The translations under genes and the position numbers were made by a program. Of a DNA stretch of 7,178 bases, positions 1 through 6,729 are shown one piece after another. Numbering within the stretch: position 1 is the stretch's first letter; each line of letters begins with the position of its first letter. The notes under the pieces are model-generated. The model ran no database searches, was not told the DNA's origin, and saw only the letters and a list, made by a program, of their open reading frames with translations. Origin of the DNA: Comamonas sp. (GTDB lineage Bacteria; Pseudomonadota; Gammaproteobacteria; Burkholderiales; Burkholderiaceae_C); assembly GCA_018384835.1 (NCBI GenBank), contig JAHAYB010000249.1:1-7178 (forward strand), written 5' to 3'.

Positions 1-39
1 ATCCCTTGGTCGCTGGTTCGAGTCCAGCACGCCCTACCA
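1..39 (+). tRNA. 3' part of a tRNA gene, possibly tRNA-Lys
   Basis: The window opens inside a tRNA gene. The T arm is complete: stem 12-16 (GCTGG) pairs with 24-28 (CCAGC) around the loop TTCGAGT (17-23). It is followed by the 3' acceptor strand ACGCCCT (29-35), discriminator A36 and an encoded CCA (37-39). Upstream are a five-base variable loop (TGGTC, 7-11) and the 3' half of the anticodon stem (TCCCT, 2-6). The anticodon itself is outside the window. The variable loop TGGTC followed by GC in the T stem resembles bacterial tRNA-Lys, so Lys is my best guess, but the identity cannot be proven from this part. Confidence 0.9.
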
Positions 40-55
40 AGTAAATCAACGACTT

Positions 56-84
56 AGGCCAGTTTTTCGGAACTGGCCTTTTTT
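56..84 (+). terminator. Intrinsic terminator of the tRNA gene
   Basis: A nine-base-pair stem, AGGCCAGTT (56-64) with AACTGGCCT (71-79), closes a six-base loop and runs into six T residues (79-84). It lies 17 bases after the tRNA CCA end, so it should end the tRNA transcript. The plus strand before the stem has no A-run, so it is not an obvious terminator for lolA, which approaches from the other side. I saw no clear separate terminator for lolA in 85-138. Confidence 0.88.
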
Positions 85-138
85 GTTCCCGCTACGATGT
101 AGCTAAAAATCGGTGTAAGGGCAGAGGCCAAAACAGGC

Positions 139-894
139 TCAGTGCACCAGCACATCCACCCCAGGAGGGATGTCTAACTCAAACGCGCTAGCGGGCAGTT
201 GCGGCACAAGCTGCATCTGCTCAAAGCGCAGTTGTGAGTGCTGCCCAAAGCTATCGAGCATCTCTAAGGCCACCAGTTGCGTACCCACAAAACCAACGCG
301 CAGGCTTTGCAAGGTGCTATCGCTTTTTTTAGGGATGGCTCGCACCCATTGCACGGCTTGGTCAGCTTGGCCGGTTGGGCCAGCCTCTTCGGTGGTGGCT
401 TGGTTGTACAGCGCAAAATCGCGCTCAAGGGCGGCCAAGCTGGTGGCGCTGGTCAGCAAGGCCGCTGCGGTGCCGGTTAGCACCTCTTCTTGGCGGCGCT
501 GGGTCACTTGCTCTAAATCTGGGTCGTAGAGCCACAAGGTCTGGCCGTTAGCCACAATGCTTTGCGCAAATGGCTTGGTGTAGATAAATTTGAACTGCCC
601 AGGCCGCTGGAAACTAAACTGTCCCTGGCTAACCTGCACACGCGCTTGCTCCTCGCCCGCCTTGCGTGGGGCGGTTACGGTTTGGGTAAATTGCGCCGTC
701 CCTGCCCGCGCTTGCTGGATAAAGGCTTGGAGCTGCTCTAGGCCATCGGCCCAACTGAGGCTGGGGTTGGTGCTCAAACCGCCAAGGCAAGCGAGGCCGA
801 CTAGCAGCTTGGCACGACGAGGGCGCAACCGGCCAAGCGCAGACAAAGAAAAAAACGTAGAAGAAAACGTAGAAGAGAGCGCAAAAGAGAACAT
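139..894 (-). CDS. lolA: Outer-membrane lipoprotein carrier protein LolA
   Basis: LolA is the periplasmic chaperone that takes lipoproteins released by LolCDE and hands them to LolB at the outer membrane. From the ATG at 894 the product has 251 residues. A basic stretch (GRLRPRRAK) and hydrophobic core lead to a likely cleavage after Ser-Trp-Ala at residue 49, leaving about 202 mature residues, a normal LolA size. Family landmarks in order are FTQTV, RPGQFKF, GQTLWLYDPDLEQVT, a LEMLDSFGQ strand and a final FELDIPPGVDV. The frame stays open up to 1008, but the ATG there lies inside the terminator of the upstream gene (975-1025), so translation must begin later. No good Shine-Dalgarno precedes the ATG at 894; TTG codons at 846 and 828 are alternatives that would give a shorter signal peptide. 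The N-terminal Ser/Phe-rich stretch is partly coded by a 12-base tandem repeat. Function is secure; the exact start is not. Confidence 0.92.
   Translation of the reverse strand: MFSFALSSTFSSTFFSLSALGRLRPRRAKLLVGLACLGGLSTNPSLSWADGLEQLQAFIQQARAGTAQFTQTVTAPRKAGEEQARVQVSQGQFSFQRPGQFKFIYTKPFAQSIVANGQTLWLYDPDLEQVTQRRQEEVLTGTAAALLTSATSLAALERDFALYNQATTEEAGPTGQADQAVQWVRAIPKKSDSTLQSLRVGFVGTQLVALEMLDSFGQHSQLRFEQMQLVPQLPASAFELDIPPGVDVLVH
853..876. repeat. 12-base tandem repeat at the lolA 5' end
   Basis: AAACGTAGAAGA occurs twice in direct succession (853-864 and 865-876). On the lolA strand each unit codes for Ser-Ser-Thr-Phe, giving part of the low-complexity N-terminus. As the unit is a multiple of three, a change in copy number would lengthen or shorten the signal-peptide n-region without shifting the frame. 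Confidence 0.8.
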
Positions 895-905
895 AGATGA
901 AAGCA

Positions 906-930
906 GGGTAAAGAGGGGTAAAGAGGGGTA
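906..930. repeat. 10-base direct repeat upstream of lolA
   Basis: A unit of about ten bases (GGGGTAAAGA) is present two and a half times in this run, just upstream of the likely lolA start at 894. It lies in the presumed leader or promoter region of lolA, so slippage would change spacing rather than protein sequence if 894 or a later codon is the true start. Confidence 0.75.
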
Positions 931-974
931 CAGGGGGGTGTAGCAGTGCAGGGTTGGAGCCGCCAAAGTAACCG

Positions 975-1025
975 AAAAAGCCAAACAGGCGGACGATGTA
1001 ATCAGCATCGCCCGCCTGCTTGGCT
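975..1025 (-). terminator. Terminator of the MscS-like gene
   Basis: A long interrupted stem pairs GCCAA (980-984) with TTGGC (1020-1024), CAGGCGG (986-992) with CCGCCTG (1012-1018) and CGATG (994-998) with CATCG (1006-1010), with two single mismatches and a seven-base loop. Read on the minus strand it is followed at once by five T residues (975-979 as A on plus). It starts 34 bases after the stop of the MscS-like gene and so ends that transcript. It also separates that gene from lolA and covers the ATG at 1006-1008 that a longest-frame call would give to lolA. A short T-run on plus (1028-1031) follows the stem only after three other bases. Confidence 0.88.
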
Positions 1026-1058
1026 GCTTTTGTTAGCGCGTAGGGACGCTTTTAGCTT

Positions 1059-2528
1059 TTATTTGGCTGCATCCTTGCGCAGCACCTTGCTCACCCAGTG
1101 TTCCAACAGCTTGCCAGCCGCTTCACGGCCACCCAGGCCAAAGGCCAGGGCAACAGCAACTGCGACGGAACCCAAGGTCAGGCCAAAGGCCAGTTGCACA
1201 ATCTCGTTGGCAATGCCCATGGCGCGTAAGCCCATGGCCATCACCAAGCCCAAAATAGCAAAGCGTGCCACGTGGGCAATCAGCGCTCCACCTTCGGGGC
1301 TGGCGCGGCGAATGGCAGCCGCTGCCACGCCAGACAGCCAAAAACCCACCACTAAGATGGCGCTGCCCAACAGAATGTCGCCACCAAAGTTGATGAAGGT
1401 GGTCACTACATCGCTCACCTGGCCAAAGCCCAGTTGGCTAGCGGCCTCTACCGTGCCAAACAGCATGGCAAAGAACACTACCACCTTGCCGACCAGTTTG
1501 GAGGGGCTGCTAGCGCCGGTGAGCGCATGTTCCAACCCGAGCTTGGCGGGCAGGCCGTCAAAACCAGCGCTTTCCAGCAGGCGTGAGAGCAAGCTGGCGG
1601 CAAAACGCGCCACATACCAAGTCAGCACCAAAATGATGGCGGCGGCCAAGATATGGGGCGCAGCTTGCAGCACTTGGTGCAGCACCTGGGTCGCAGGCTG
1701 GGAGATGGCCTTAACTTTCAGGGCATCCAGCGCAGCAATCAGGCTGGGGATAAAGACCAAGATAAACACCAGCGTACCGCCCAAGCGCGAGAACTTCAGC
1801 TTGTCCAAGCCGACGCAGCTACTCAGGCGGTCAGCACCAGCGGCGGCCAGCAGATTGGTCACTAGCGCACGCAGCACCTTGGCGACGATGTAGCCCGCTG
1901 CTGCAATCACGCCTGCACCAAAGATATTGGGCACATGGTTGAGCATCCCAGCCAGCATGTCGCGCACGGGGTCAAGCACGCCTTCCAGACGCAGAGCACC
2001 CAAAATCGCAGGCAAAAAGAACAGAATCACCAGCCAGAACAGCACTTGCCCCGCGCTTTGGCTGATGGGAGCCATGCCCGCCTCTTCAGACAAGCGCTCG
2101 TCCAGCGTGGTAGCGCCCAGAGCCTTGGCCGTCAGGGCGCGTAGCACAGTGGCAATCACCCAAGCCACTAAGGACAGCACTGCACCGGCGACTAGGTGAG
2201 GGATAAAGCCCACCACGTCTTGCACCATATTGGCAAAGGGGGCAGATAGCAGCGCTAAATCTAGCGAGTTGAGCACCGCGACCAAAGTGGCTAGCAGCAC
2301 CAGCCAGAACACGGCGGTGGCGGCAGGGTGCTCCAGATTGACCTGGGTGTTAGTGCTTTCGCTAATACGCTGGTTTAAGCGCAGCATTCCCAACACACGG
2401 CGCACCGCTGCGCGGGCAATAACGGCGACCAACCAACCGACAACCAAAATGGCAAGCGCCCCCAAAATTTGGGGAATTTGTGCGCCTAGTGCTTGTTGGA
2501 GTGCGCCAGAAAAGGCTTGAAAGTCCAT
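1059..2528 (-). CDS. MscS-like protein with conserved TM-helix repeats
   Basis: This is a 489-residue polytopic inner-membrane protein, about eleven membrane segments by eye, of the type annotated as mechanosensitive ion channel with conserved TM helix repeats (Pfam TM_helix, CmpX-like). Five repeats of a two-helix unit are visible, beginning near residues 19 (IPQIL), 110 (IPHLV), 200 (VPNIF), 291 (APHIL) and 383 (GGDIL), spaced 90 to 92 residues. The C-terminal helix GSVAVAVALAFGLGGREAAG (453-472) resembles the Gly/Ala-rich pore helix TM3 of MscS. The chain ends 17 residues later, so the MscS beta domain and cytoplasmic vestibule are missing. The ATG at 2528 is chosen because GAAGGAG lies six bases upstream; a longer open frame to 2621 crosses two terminator hairpins. 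The gene stands alone, with terminators on both sides, beside the betaine uptake operon. Family membership is clear; channel activity is inferred and another membrane-stress role is possible. Confidence 0.85.
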   Translation of the reverse strand: MDFQAFSGALQQALGAQIPQILGALAILVVGWLVAVIARAAVRRVLGMLRLNQRISESTNTQVNLEHPAATAVFWLVLLATLVAVLNSLDLALLSAPFANMVQDVVGFIPHLVAGAVLSLVAWVIATVLRALTAKALGATTLDERLSEEAGMAPISQSAGQVLFWLVILFFLPAILGALRLEGVLDPVRDMLAGMLNHVPNIFGAGVIAAAGYIVAKVLRALVTNLLAAAGADRLSSCVGLDKLKFSRLGGTLVFILVFIPSLIAALDALKVKAISQPATQVLHQVLQAAPHILAAAIILVLTWYVARFAASLLSRLLESAGFDGLPAKLGLEHALTGASSPSKLVGKVVVFFAMLFGTVEAASQLGFGQVSDVVTTFINFGGDILLGSAILVVGFWLSGVAAAAIRRASPEGGALIAHVARFAILGLVMAMGLRAMGIANEIVQLAFGLTLGSVAVAVALAFGLGGREAAGKLLEHWVSKVLRKDAAK

Positions 2529-2533
2529 GCTGA

Positions 2534-2540
2534 CTCCTTC
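2534..2540 (-). promoter_or_regulatory. Ribosome binding site of the MscS-like gene
   Basis: The minus strand reads GAAGGAG here, six bases before the ATG at 2528. It fixes the start and excludes upstream in-frame starts. It lies only about ten bases after the T-run of the second tandem terminator. Confidence 0.85.
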
Positions 2541-2549
2541 TAAAACAAT

Positions 2550-2572
2550 AAAAAAAAGGGCAGGTTCTGCCC
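2550..2572 (-). terminator. Second of two tandem terminators ahead of the MscS-like gene
   Basis: On the minus strand GGGCAG pairs with CTGCCC (2567-2572 with 2558-2563) around a three-base loop and is followed by eight T residues (2557-2550). It is a textbook intrinsic terminator, ending 21 bases before the ATG of the MscS-like gene, so almost any transcript of that gene must pass through it or start within it. Confidence 0.85.
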
Positions 2573-2575
2573 CAT

Positions 2576-2602
2576 AAAAAAGAGGGCGACCAGCAGTCGC
2601 CC
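2576..2602 (-). terminator. First of two tandem terminators ahead of the MscS-like gene
   Basis: On the minus strand GGGCGAC pairs with GTCGCCC (2596-2602 with 2584-2590) around a five-base loop, followed by TC and six T residues (2581-2576). It can end transcripts coming from proX about 150 bases upstream. Together with the hairpin at 2558-2572 it may instead be part of an attenuating leader for the MscS-like gene. Confidence 0.82.
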
Positions 2603-2751
2603 ACGGAGCCAAGGGTAACAAACTGAGCCGCTTGTACCAACCTTATTGCAGCCTCTGTAACATTTTTTAAATGATGGGTCGTGGCAAATGCAAACCTACC
2701 GCTGAGGTAGAGCAATCAACAAGCTATAAGTCTGTTGCTCCCTATTTAGCT
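2603..2751 (-). other. Intergenic spacer between proX and the MscS-like leader
   Basis: This stretch of about 150 bases has no gene. Small inverted repeats lie close to the proX stop: GAGCAA (2710-2715) with TTGCTC (2735-2740), and CTACC (2696-2700) with GGTAG (2706-2710). Neither is followed by a good T-run on the minus strand. An A/T-rich patch around 2662-2672 could hold the promoter of the MscS-like gene, but I cannot name convincing -35 and -10 boxes. Confidence 0.4.
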
Positions 2752-3753
2752 TTACTTGGCAGCAGCCAAAGCCTGCTCAATCCAGCCGTCAAAAGTGGCT
2801 TGGTGGGCGCTAATCCAGGCGTTGGTGTGGCGCTCGATATCAGCAGGCTTGCCCTGGCCTTGGCTCATTAGGTGGTTTTGGGCGTTGATGTCAGACACGG
2901 GCAGTTGCATGATTGCAAACAGCTTGGCGGCGGCGGGGTTTTTGTCAGCCCAGGCTTTGTTGGCAATGATTTGCTGTTTGTTGACGACAAAGCCGTAGTT
3001 CTTGCCATTGGGCAGCTTGGTGTCGGTGCCCGCCTGCTCGCCGGGCAGGGAGGAGAAGGGCACTTCCAGCCACACCACGTCTTGGCCGGGCTTGAGTTCG
3101 TTACTCACCCAGTAGGGGGTCCAGGTGTAATAAAACACGGGCTTACCCGCTTTGTAACGGGTGATGGTGTCGGCAATCAGGGCGGAGTAGCTGCCCTGCT
3201 GGTGGGTAACGGTGTCGCGCAGCTTGTAAGCGCCCAGGTGGTGCTCAATCACGGCCTCGCAGCCCCAGCCGGGGTTGCAGCCAGTCAGGTCGGCCTTGCC
3301 GTCGCCGTCGTTGTCAAATAGCTTGGCAATAGCGGGGTCTTTAAGCTGCTCGATGTTGGTGATGTGGTGGGCATCAGCAGTTTTCTTGTCGATGAGGTAG
3401 CCCTGGGCGGCATTGTCGGAATACGTGCCTGTGCGATACAGCTTGGCCTCGCCACCCGCGTTCTTGTAGTAGTCAGCGTGCAGAGGGTTCCAATGGTCGG
3501 CCAGGAAGGTGGCATCACCGTTGCCGATAGCGATGTGGGCGGTGGGATATTCCACTTCTTGGATGGGCTGCACCTCGTAGCCCAGTTTTTCCAGGGCTTT
3601 TATGACCAGCAGGGTCTGGAAGGTTTCCTCGGCAATCGAGCTTTTGAGGGGGAGCACTTTCACGCCTTTGCCGGGCAGGTCGGCGGCTTGGCTGGCCAGG
3701 CCAGCGGTGGCCAGGGCGGTGGCAATGAGGGTGGGGCGTAGAAATTTCAGCAT
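2752..3753 (-). CDS. proX: Glycine betaine/proline betaine-binding protein ProX
   Basis: ProX is the periplasmic substrate-binding subunit of the ProU ABC importer; it delivers glycine betaine and proline betaine to ProW. The product has 333 residues and aligns by eye along its whole length with Escherichia coli ProX. A signal peptide ends at Ser-Gln-Ala, with the mature chain starting ADLPGKG at residue 24. The three tryptophans of the betaine cage in the E. coli structure (W65, W140, W188 mature) correspond to W88, W163 and W211 here. The cysteine pair in GCNPGWGC (C159, C165) is kept, as is the loop [12 protein letters not shown] (147-158). The start is supported by AAGGA (3761-3765) seven bases ahead of the ATG. 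It is the last gene of the operon, 48 bases after proW. Nothing is missing, so binding should be intact even if ProV is broken. Confidence 0.97.
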   Translation of the reverse strand: MLKFLRPTLIATALATAGLASQAADLPGKGVKVLPLKSSIAEETFQTLLVIKALEKLGYEVQPIQEVEYPTAHIAIGNGDATFLADHWNPLHADYYKNAGGEAKLYRTGTYSDNAAQGYLIDKKTADAHHITNIEQLKDPAIAKLFDNDGDGKADLTGCNPGWGCEAVIEHHLGAYKLRDTVTHQQGSYSALIADTITRYKAGKPVFYYTWTPYWVSNELKPGQDVVWLEVPFSSLPGEQAGTDTKLPNGKNYGFVVNKQQIIANKAWADKNPAAAKLFAIMQLPVSDINAQNHLMSQGQGKPADIERHTNAWISAHQATFDGWIEQALAAAK

Positions 3754-3801
3754 GGCAATATCCTTATTGAGGTAGGGAGGGTGAAGGTGGAAAGAAAAAA
3801 A

Positions 3802-4923
3802 TCAGGGTGCTTTTGTGCCTTGCCCCAGCAGCTTGCCCAGCGGGCCTTGCTGCCACCAGCGTTGGCTGCCACGGCGTGGCTCGCCCATGGCTTGGGTGAT
3901 GCGGTCCAGCACAATCGCCAGCAGCACAATGCCCAGGCCGCCAATGGTGGCCAGGCCCATATCCAGGCGGCCAATGCCGCGCAGCACCATCTGGCCCAGG
4001 CCGCCCACGGCAATCATGGAAGCAATCACCACCATGGAGAGGCTGAGCATCAGCGATTGGTTAATGCCCGCCATGATGTTGGGCATGGCCAGCGGCAATT
4101 GCACCTTCCACAACAGCTGCCAGGGCGAAGCGCCATAGGCGCGGCTGGCTTCAATCAAATCGGGGCGTACCTGGCGAATGCCCAGGTTGGTCAGGCGCAC
4201 CAGCGGCGGCAGGGCAAAGACGATGGTCACAATCACCCCCGGCACGTTGCCAATGCCAAACAGCATGACCACGGGCACCAGATAGACAAAGGCGGGTGTG
4301 GTCTGCATGGCATCCAGTATCGGACGCAGCAGGCTTTGCGCCCGGTCGTTGCTGGCCAGCACAACGCCCAGAGGCAGGCCCAGCAAGATGCAAAACACCA
4401 AAGAGGTGAGCACCAGCGCCAGGGTAATCATGGCCTCGGGCCAGATGCCTAAAAACGCTACCAGCGCCAGTGATAGGGCGGTGCCAATGGCCAGCGCTCG
4501 CCCGGCAAACTGCCAGGCGACCAGCGTCATAAAGGCCACCAGCACCGGCCAGGGCAGGGCCAGCAAACCTTGCTCGACCCCGCTCAAGGTGGCATCAATC
4601 GGGGTGCGCAGCGCCTGGAAAAAGGGGCGAAAGTTGTCCACCACCCATTCCAGCCCTTGGTTAATCCAGGCTTGAATGGGTAGCTCGCCTTGCAGGGTTT
4701 GCTGCCATAGGCTTACAGGCTCGGGTGCTGATGCTGCAGCGTCACCAGCGGGGCTAGCCAGCCAATTGCTACTGTCGGCAGCAGGGGCGTTGGTTGAACC
4801 CCAGGGGTCATCGGCAGAGGCAGCAGCGGGGGTGCTGGGGCTGGCGGCAGATGCCCAAGGGTCGTCGCTGGGGCTGGCTTGGGCCAGGGTGATGGGGGTG
4901 GTATGGGGTGCAGGGAGGTTCAT
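3802..4923 (-). CDS. proW: Glycine betaine/proline betaine permease ProW
   Basis: ProW is the inner-membrane permease of the ProU importer and should act as a dimer with ProV and ProX. The product has 373 residues (E. coli ProW 354) and shows the same plan: a polar N-terminal tail (about 1-65) with DDPW motifs at 20-23 and 38-41 and a third tryptophan at 54, then the hydrophobic permease core. Highly conserved runs include [20 protein letters not shown] and the coupling (EAA) loop [20 protein letters not shown], which contacts the ATPase. The ATG at 4923 is preceded by AAGGAG (4931-4936), whose first bases overlap the stop codon of proV (TAA, 4937-4935); the 11-base gap suggests coupled translation. 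Compared with E. coli the tail is slightly longer. There is no sign of damage in this gene, but a premature stop in proV could reduce its expression by polarity. Confidence 0.97.
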   Translation of the reverse strand: MNLPAPHTTPITLAQASPSDDPWASAASPSTPAAASADDPWGSTNAPAADSSNWLASPAGDAAASAPEPVSLWQQTLQGELPIQAWINQGLEWVVDNFRPFFQALRTPIDATLSGVEQGLLALPWPVLVAFMTLVAWQFAGRALAIGTALSLALVAFLGIWPEAMITLALVLTSLVFCILLGLPLGVVLASNDRAQSLLRPILDAMQTTPAFVYLVPVVMLFGIGNVPGVIVTIVFALPPLVRLTNLGIRQVRPDLIEASRAYGASPWQLLWKVQLPLAMPNIMAGINQSLMLSLSMVVIASMIAVGGLGQMVLRGIGRLDMGLATIGGLGIVLLAIVLDRITQAMGEPRRGSQRWWQQGPLGKLLGQGTKAP

Positions 4924-4930
4924 GAGCGCT

Positions 4931-4936
4931 CTCCTT
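4931..4936 (-). promoter_or_regulatory. proW ribosome binding site overlapping the proV stop
   Basis: AAGGAG on the minus strand, seven bases before the proW ATG, shares its leading AA with the proV TAA stop codon (4937-4935). Ribosomes ending proV would be positioned to start proW. Confidence 0.85.
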
Positions 4937-6262
4937 ATGGTTGTGCCTGGGTGGGGGCGGATGCGTCGCCGTGCTCTTGCGCGATAGTGGGTAAATCCGT
5001 CTGCCCCATGGGGAATTGCGGGTTGAGCTTGAGCGGCGGGCGCTCGTCTTGCGGGGGCAGCAGCGGGGGCGTGTCGCGGTCCAAAAAGCGCAGCAAGGTG
5101 GTGCGGCTGATAACGCCTTGGTAGCGCCCGCTGTCATCCACTACCGGCAGGGCAAAGGGCAGGGAGGCGGCCAGGCCAAACAAATCAGCCACAGGGGTGT
5201 CGGCGGCAATCGGCGTTACGTTGGGGATGAAGGCATGTTCCAGCCCTAGCGGCCCTTGGTGGCCACGCAAAGCGTTGCGCAGGGATTGGGAAGAGACTAC
5301 GCCCAGAAACTTCTTGCTGGGGGTGAGTACATAGGCAAACTCATAGTCCATATCCTCCAGCAGGCGTAAGGCGGCACGGCAGCCACGGTCTTTTTGCTCA
5401 GAAAACACGGTCATGGCCTGGCGGGCAATATCGCCTGCCTTAAACACTACGGCAGCGTCCACGCCTTGTACAAAGCTGCGTACATAGTCGTTGGCAGGTT
5501 CGCGCAGAATTTCGTCAGGCGTGCCTACTTGCACCACCTGGCCGTCTTTCATGATGGCCACATGGTCGCCAATGCGCATGGCCTCATCCAGGTCGTGGGA
5601 GATAAAAACGATGGTGCGTCGCTTGATTTCCTGCAAGCGCAGCAGCTCGGATTGCATCTCGGTGCGGATGATGGGGTCGAGCGCAGAAAACGCCTCGTCC
5701 ATCAGCAAGATAGAAGGGTCTGCAGCCAGCGCCCGCGCCAAGCCCACGCGCTGCTGCATCCCGCCGGATAGCTCATCGGGGTAGCTTGCGCCCCAAGCGC
5801 CCAGGCCGACTTGCTCTAGCGCGGCTTGGGCGGCCTGCTGGCGCTGGGCTTTGTCCACCCCGGCCAGCTCCAGGCCAAGGCGGTGTTGTCCAGCACCGTC
5901 ATATGCGGCATCAGCGCAAAGGACTGGAAGACCATGGAAATATCCTTGCGCCGCAGCTCGCGCAGGGCGGCATCGTCCAGGGCATTGATGTTTTGGCCAT
6001 CGACCAAAATGCGCCCGGCGGTCGGCTCAATCAAGCGGTTGAGCATACGCACCAGGGTGGATTTGCCGGAGCCAGATAGCCCCATGACGACAAAAATCTC
6101 GCCCGCTGCAATCTCAAAATGGGCATCGAAAACGCCGATGGATTGCCCGGTTTTTTCCAGAATTTCTTGCTTGGAATGGCCTTGGCGCACCAGCTCCAGC
6201 GCTTGCTGGGGTTTGTCACCAAAGACTTTGAACACATGTTCAATGGATAGGGATTTAGCCAC
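4935..6262 (-). pseudogene. proV: Betaine transport ATPase ProV, frameshifted
   Basis: ProV is the cytoplasmic ATPase of the ProU importer, with C-terminal CBS domains linked to osmotic control. The first frame runs from GTG 6262 (GAGAGG seven bases upstream) and carries Walker [10 protein letters not shown] (61-69) and the Q-loop region [11 protein letters not shown] (110-120), both as in E. coli. After DNTA (residue 128) homology jumps to another frame, which continues [12 protein letters not shown] and holds the signature LSGGMQQR (about 165), Walker B ILLMDE (about 185-190), H-loop histidine (about 223), and a CBS region (about 275-397) with a Pro-rich tail. Restoring one T on the coding strand (an A at 5877-5878 on plus) gives one frame of 442 residues; E. 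coli ProV has 400. As written, the first frame stops at 5816-5818, giving a 148-residue product without signature or Walker B. The second frame has no internal stop, so the lesion is recent or a sequencing error. I could not decide between these. Confidence 0.9.
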
Positions 6263-6652
6263 TGGTTGTCCTCTCTTTAGAAATGTTGTTAGAGGGTGAA
6301 ACACAGTGCAGCCGACCACGGGGCGATACCCCGCAGCCTGTGCTTACACGCGAAACCAGTTTGTGACGACCAGCACACCGCACAGCAAGGTGGTTGCGCC
6401 CAAAGGCGGAGTTTGCAATGCGAAAAAAAACCAAAGCGCAGCGCTGTAAAAAGGCTACGCGGTGGCCCGAATGGCACAGTGGATGTGCGCAAGAGCCACG
6501 GCTGGAAAAGAGGGGGAATACCCGTGCACCAGAGCCAGAAACTGGCCTGTGGCAGCCCTATAAGCCACTGTGTGGAGCTTGTTGGCCGCCGGGTCCGCTC
6601 TGCATGAAGAATGCAGAAAAATACCTGCTTTGCAGGTTGTTTAAAAGCGTCA
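6263..6652 (-). other. Hairpin-rich region upstream of proV (leader or RNA gene)
   Basis: No protein gene is convincing in these 390 bases. They hold a series of perfect inverted repeats: CGGGG/CCCCG (6319-6323, 6329-6333), CGCC/GGCG (6397-6400, 6405-6408), GTGGC/GCCAC (6462-6466, 6495-6499) enclosing GCACA/TGTGC (6474-6478, 6484-6488), GCCAG/CTGGC (6534-6538, 6542-6546), GTGGC/GCCAC (6549-6553, 6564-6568), CTGCAT/ATGCAG (6600-6605, 6611-6616) and ACCTGC/GCAGGT (6623-6628, 6632-6637). If transcription starts at the candidate promoter near 6655, this is a proV leader of about 380 nucleotides. Hairpins read on both strands, so an RNA gene in either direction is also possible. I did not recognise a known RNA family: RNase P, tmRNA, SRP and cobalamin signatures are absent. 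Confidence 0.45.
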
Positions 6653-6681
6653 ATTATAGAAGGAGGGCAGCTTTAATCTTG
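6653..6681 (-). promoter_or_regulatory. Candidate promoter of proVWX
   Basis: A perfect TATAAT -10 box reads on the minus strand at 6658-6653. At the right spacing upstream (around 6676-6681) the sequence is CAAGAT, a poor match to TTGACA, as often seen at activated or stress-sigma-dependent promoters. It points toward proV and would give a leader of roughly 380 bases. This is a single-motif inference. Confidence 0.4.
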
Positions 6682-6729
6682 AGTTTTTTACTAGGTTAAG
6701 GCTGGGTTGATAGCTGAAAAAATGCAAAA

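Noticed and set aside
895..1008. N-terminal extension of lolA to the ATG at 1008
   Set aside because: The ATG sits in the terminator stem of the upstream gene, and the added residues have no LolA similarity.
946..1893. Long open frame on plus (315 codons) opposite the MscS-like gene
   Set aside because: It is antisense to a gene with clear family features, and its Lys/Arg/Ser/Thr/Ala-rich product is typical of a shadow frame. The plus-strand frames opposite proX, proW and proV are rejected for the same reason.
2529..2621. Upstream in-frame extension of the MscS-like gene to a TTG at 2621
   Set aside because: It crosses two terminator hairpins, whereas the ATG at 2528 has a strong ribosome binding site.
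5870..5885. Programmed -1 frameshifting in proV
   Set aside because: No slippery heptamer of the X XXY YYZ type is present at the junction, and ProV is not known to need frameshifting, so a deletion or read error is more likely.
6263..6660. RNase P RNA, tmRNA, SRP RNA or group II intron in the proV upstream region
   Set aside because: I looked for the RNase P core GAGGAAAGTCCGG, the tmRNA 5' end, the SRP GGAAGGAAGC loop and intron domain V, and found none on either strand.
6296..6699. Small plus-strand open frames of 101 to 103 codons upstream of proV
   Set aside because: They lack convincing ribosome binding sites and overlap each other in different frames, and the sequence looks more like structured non-coding DNA.
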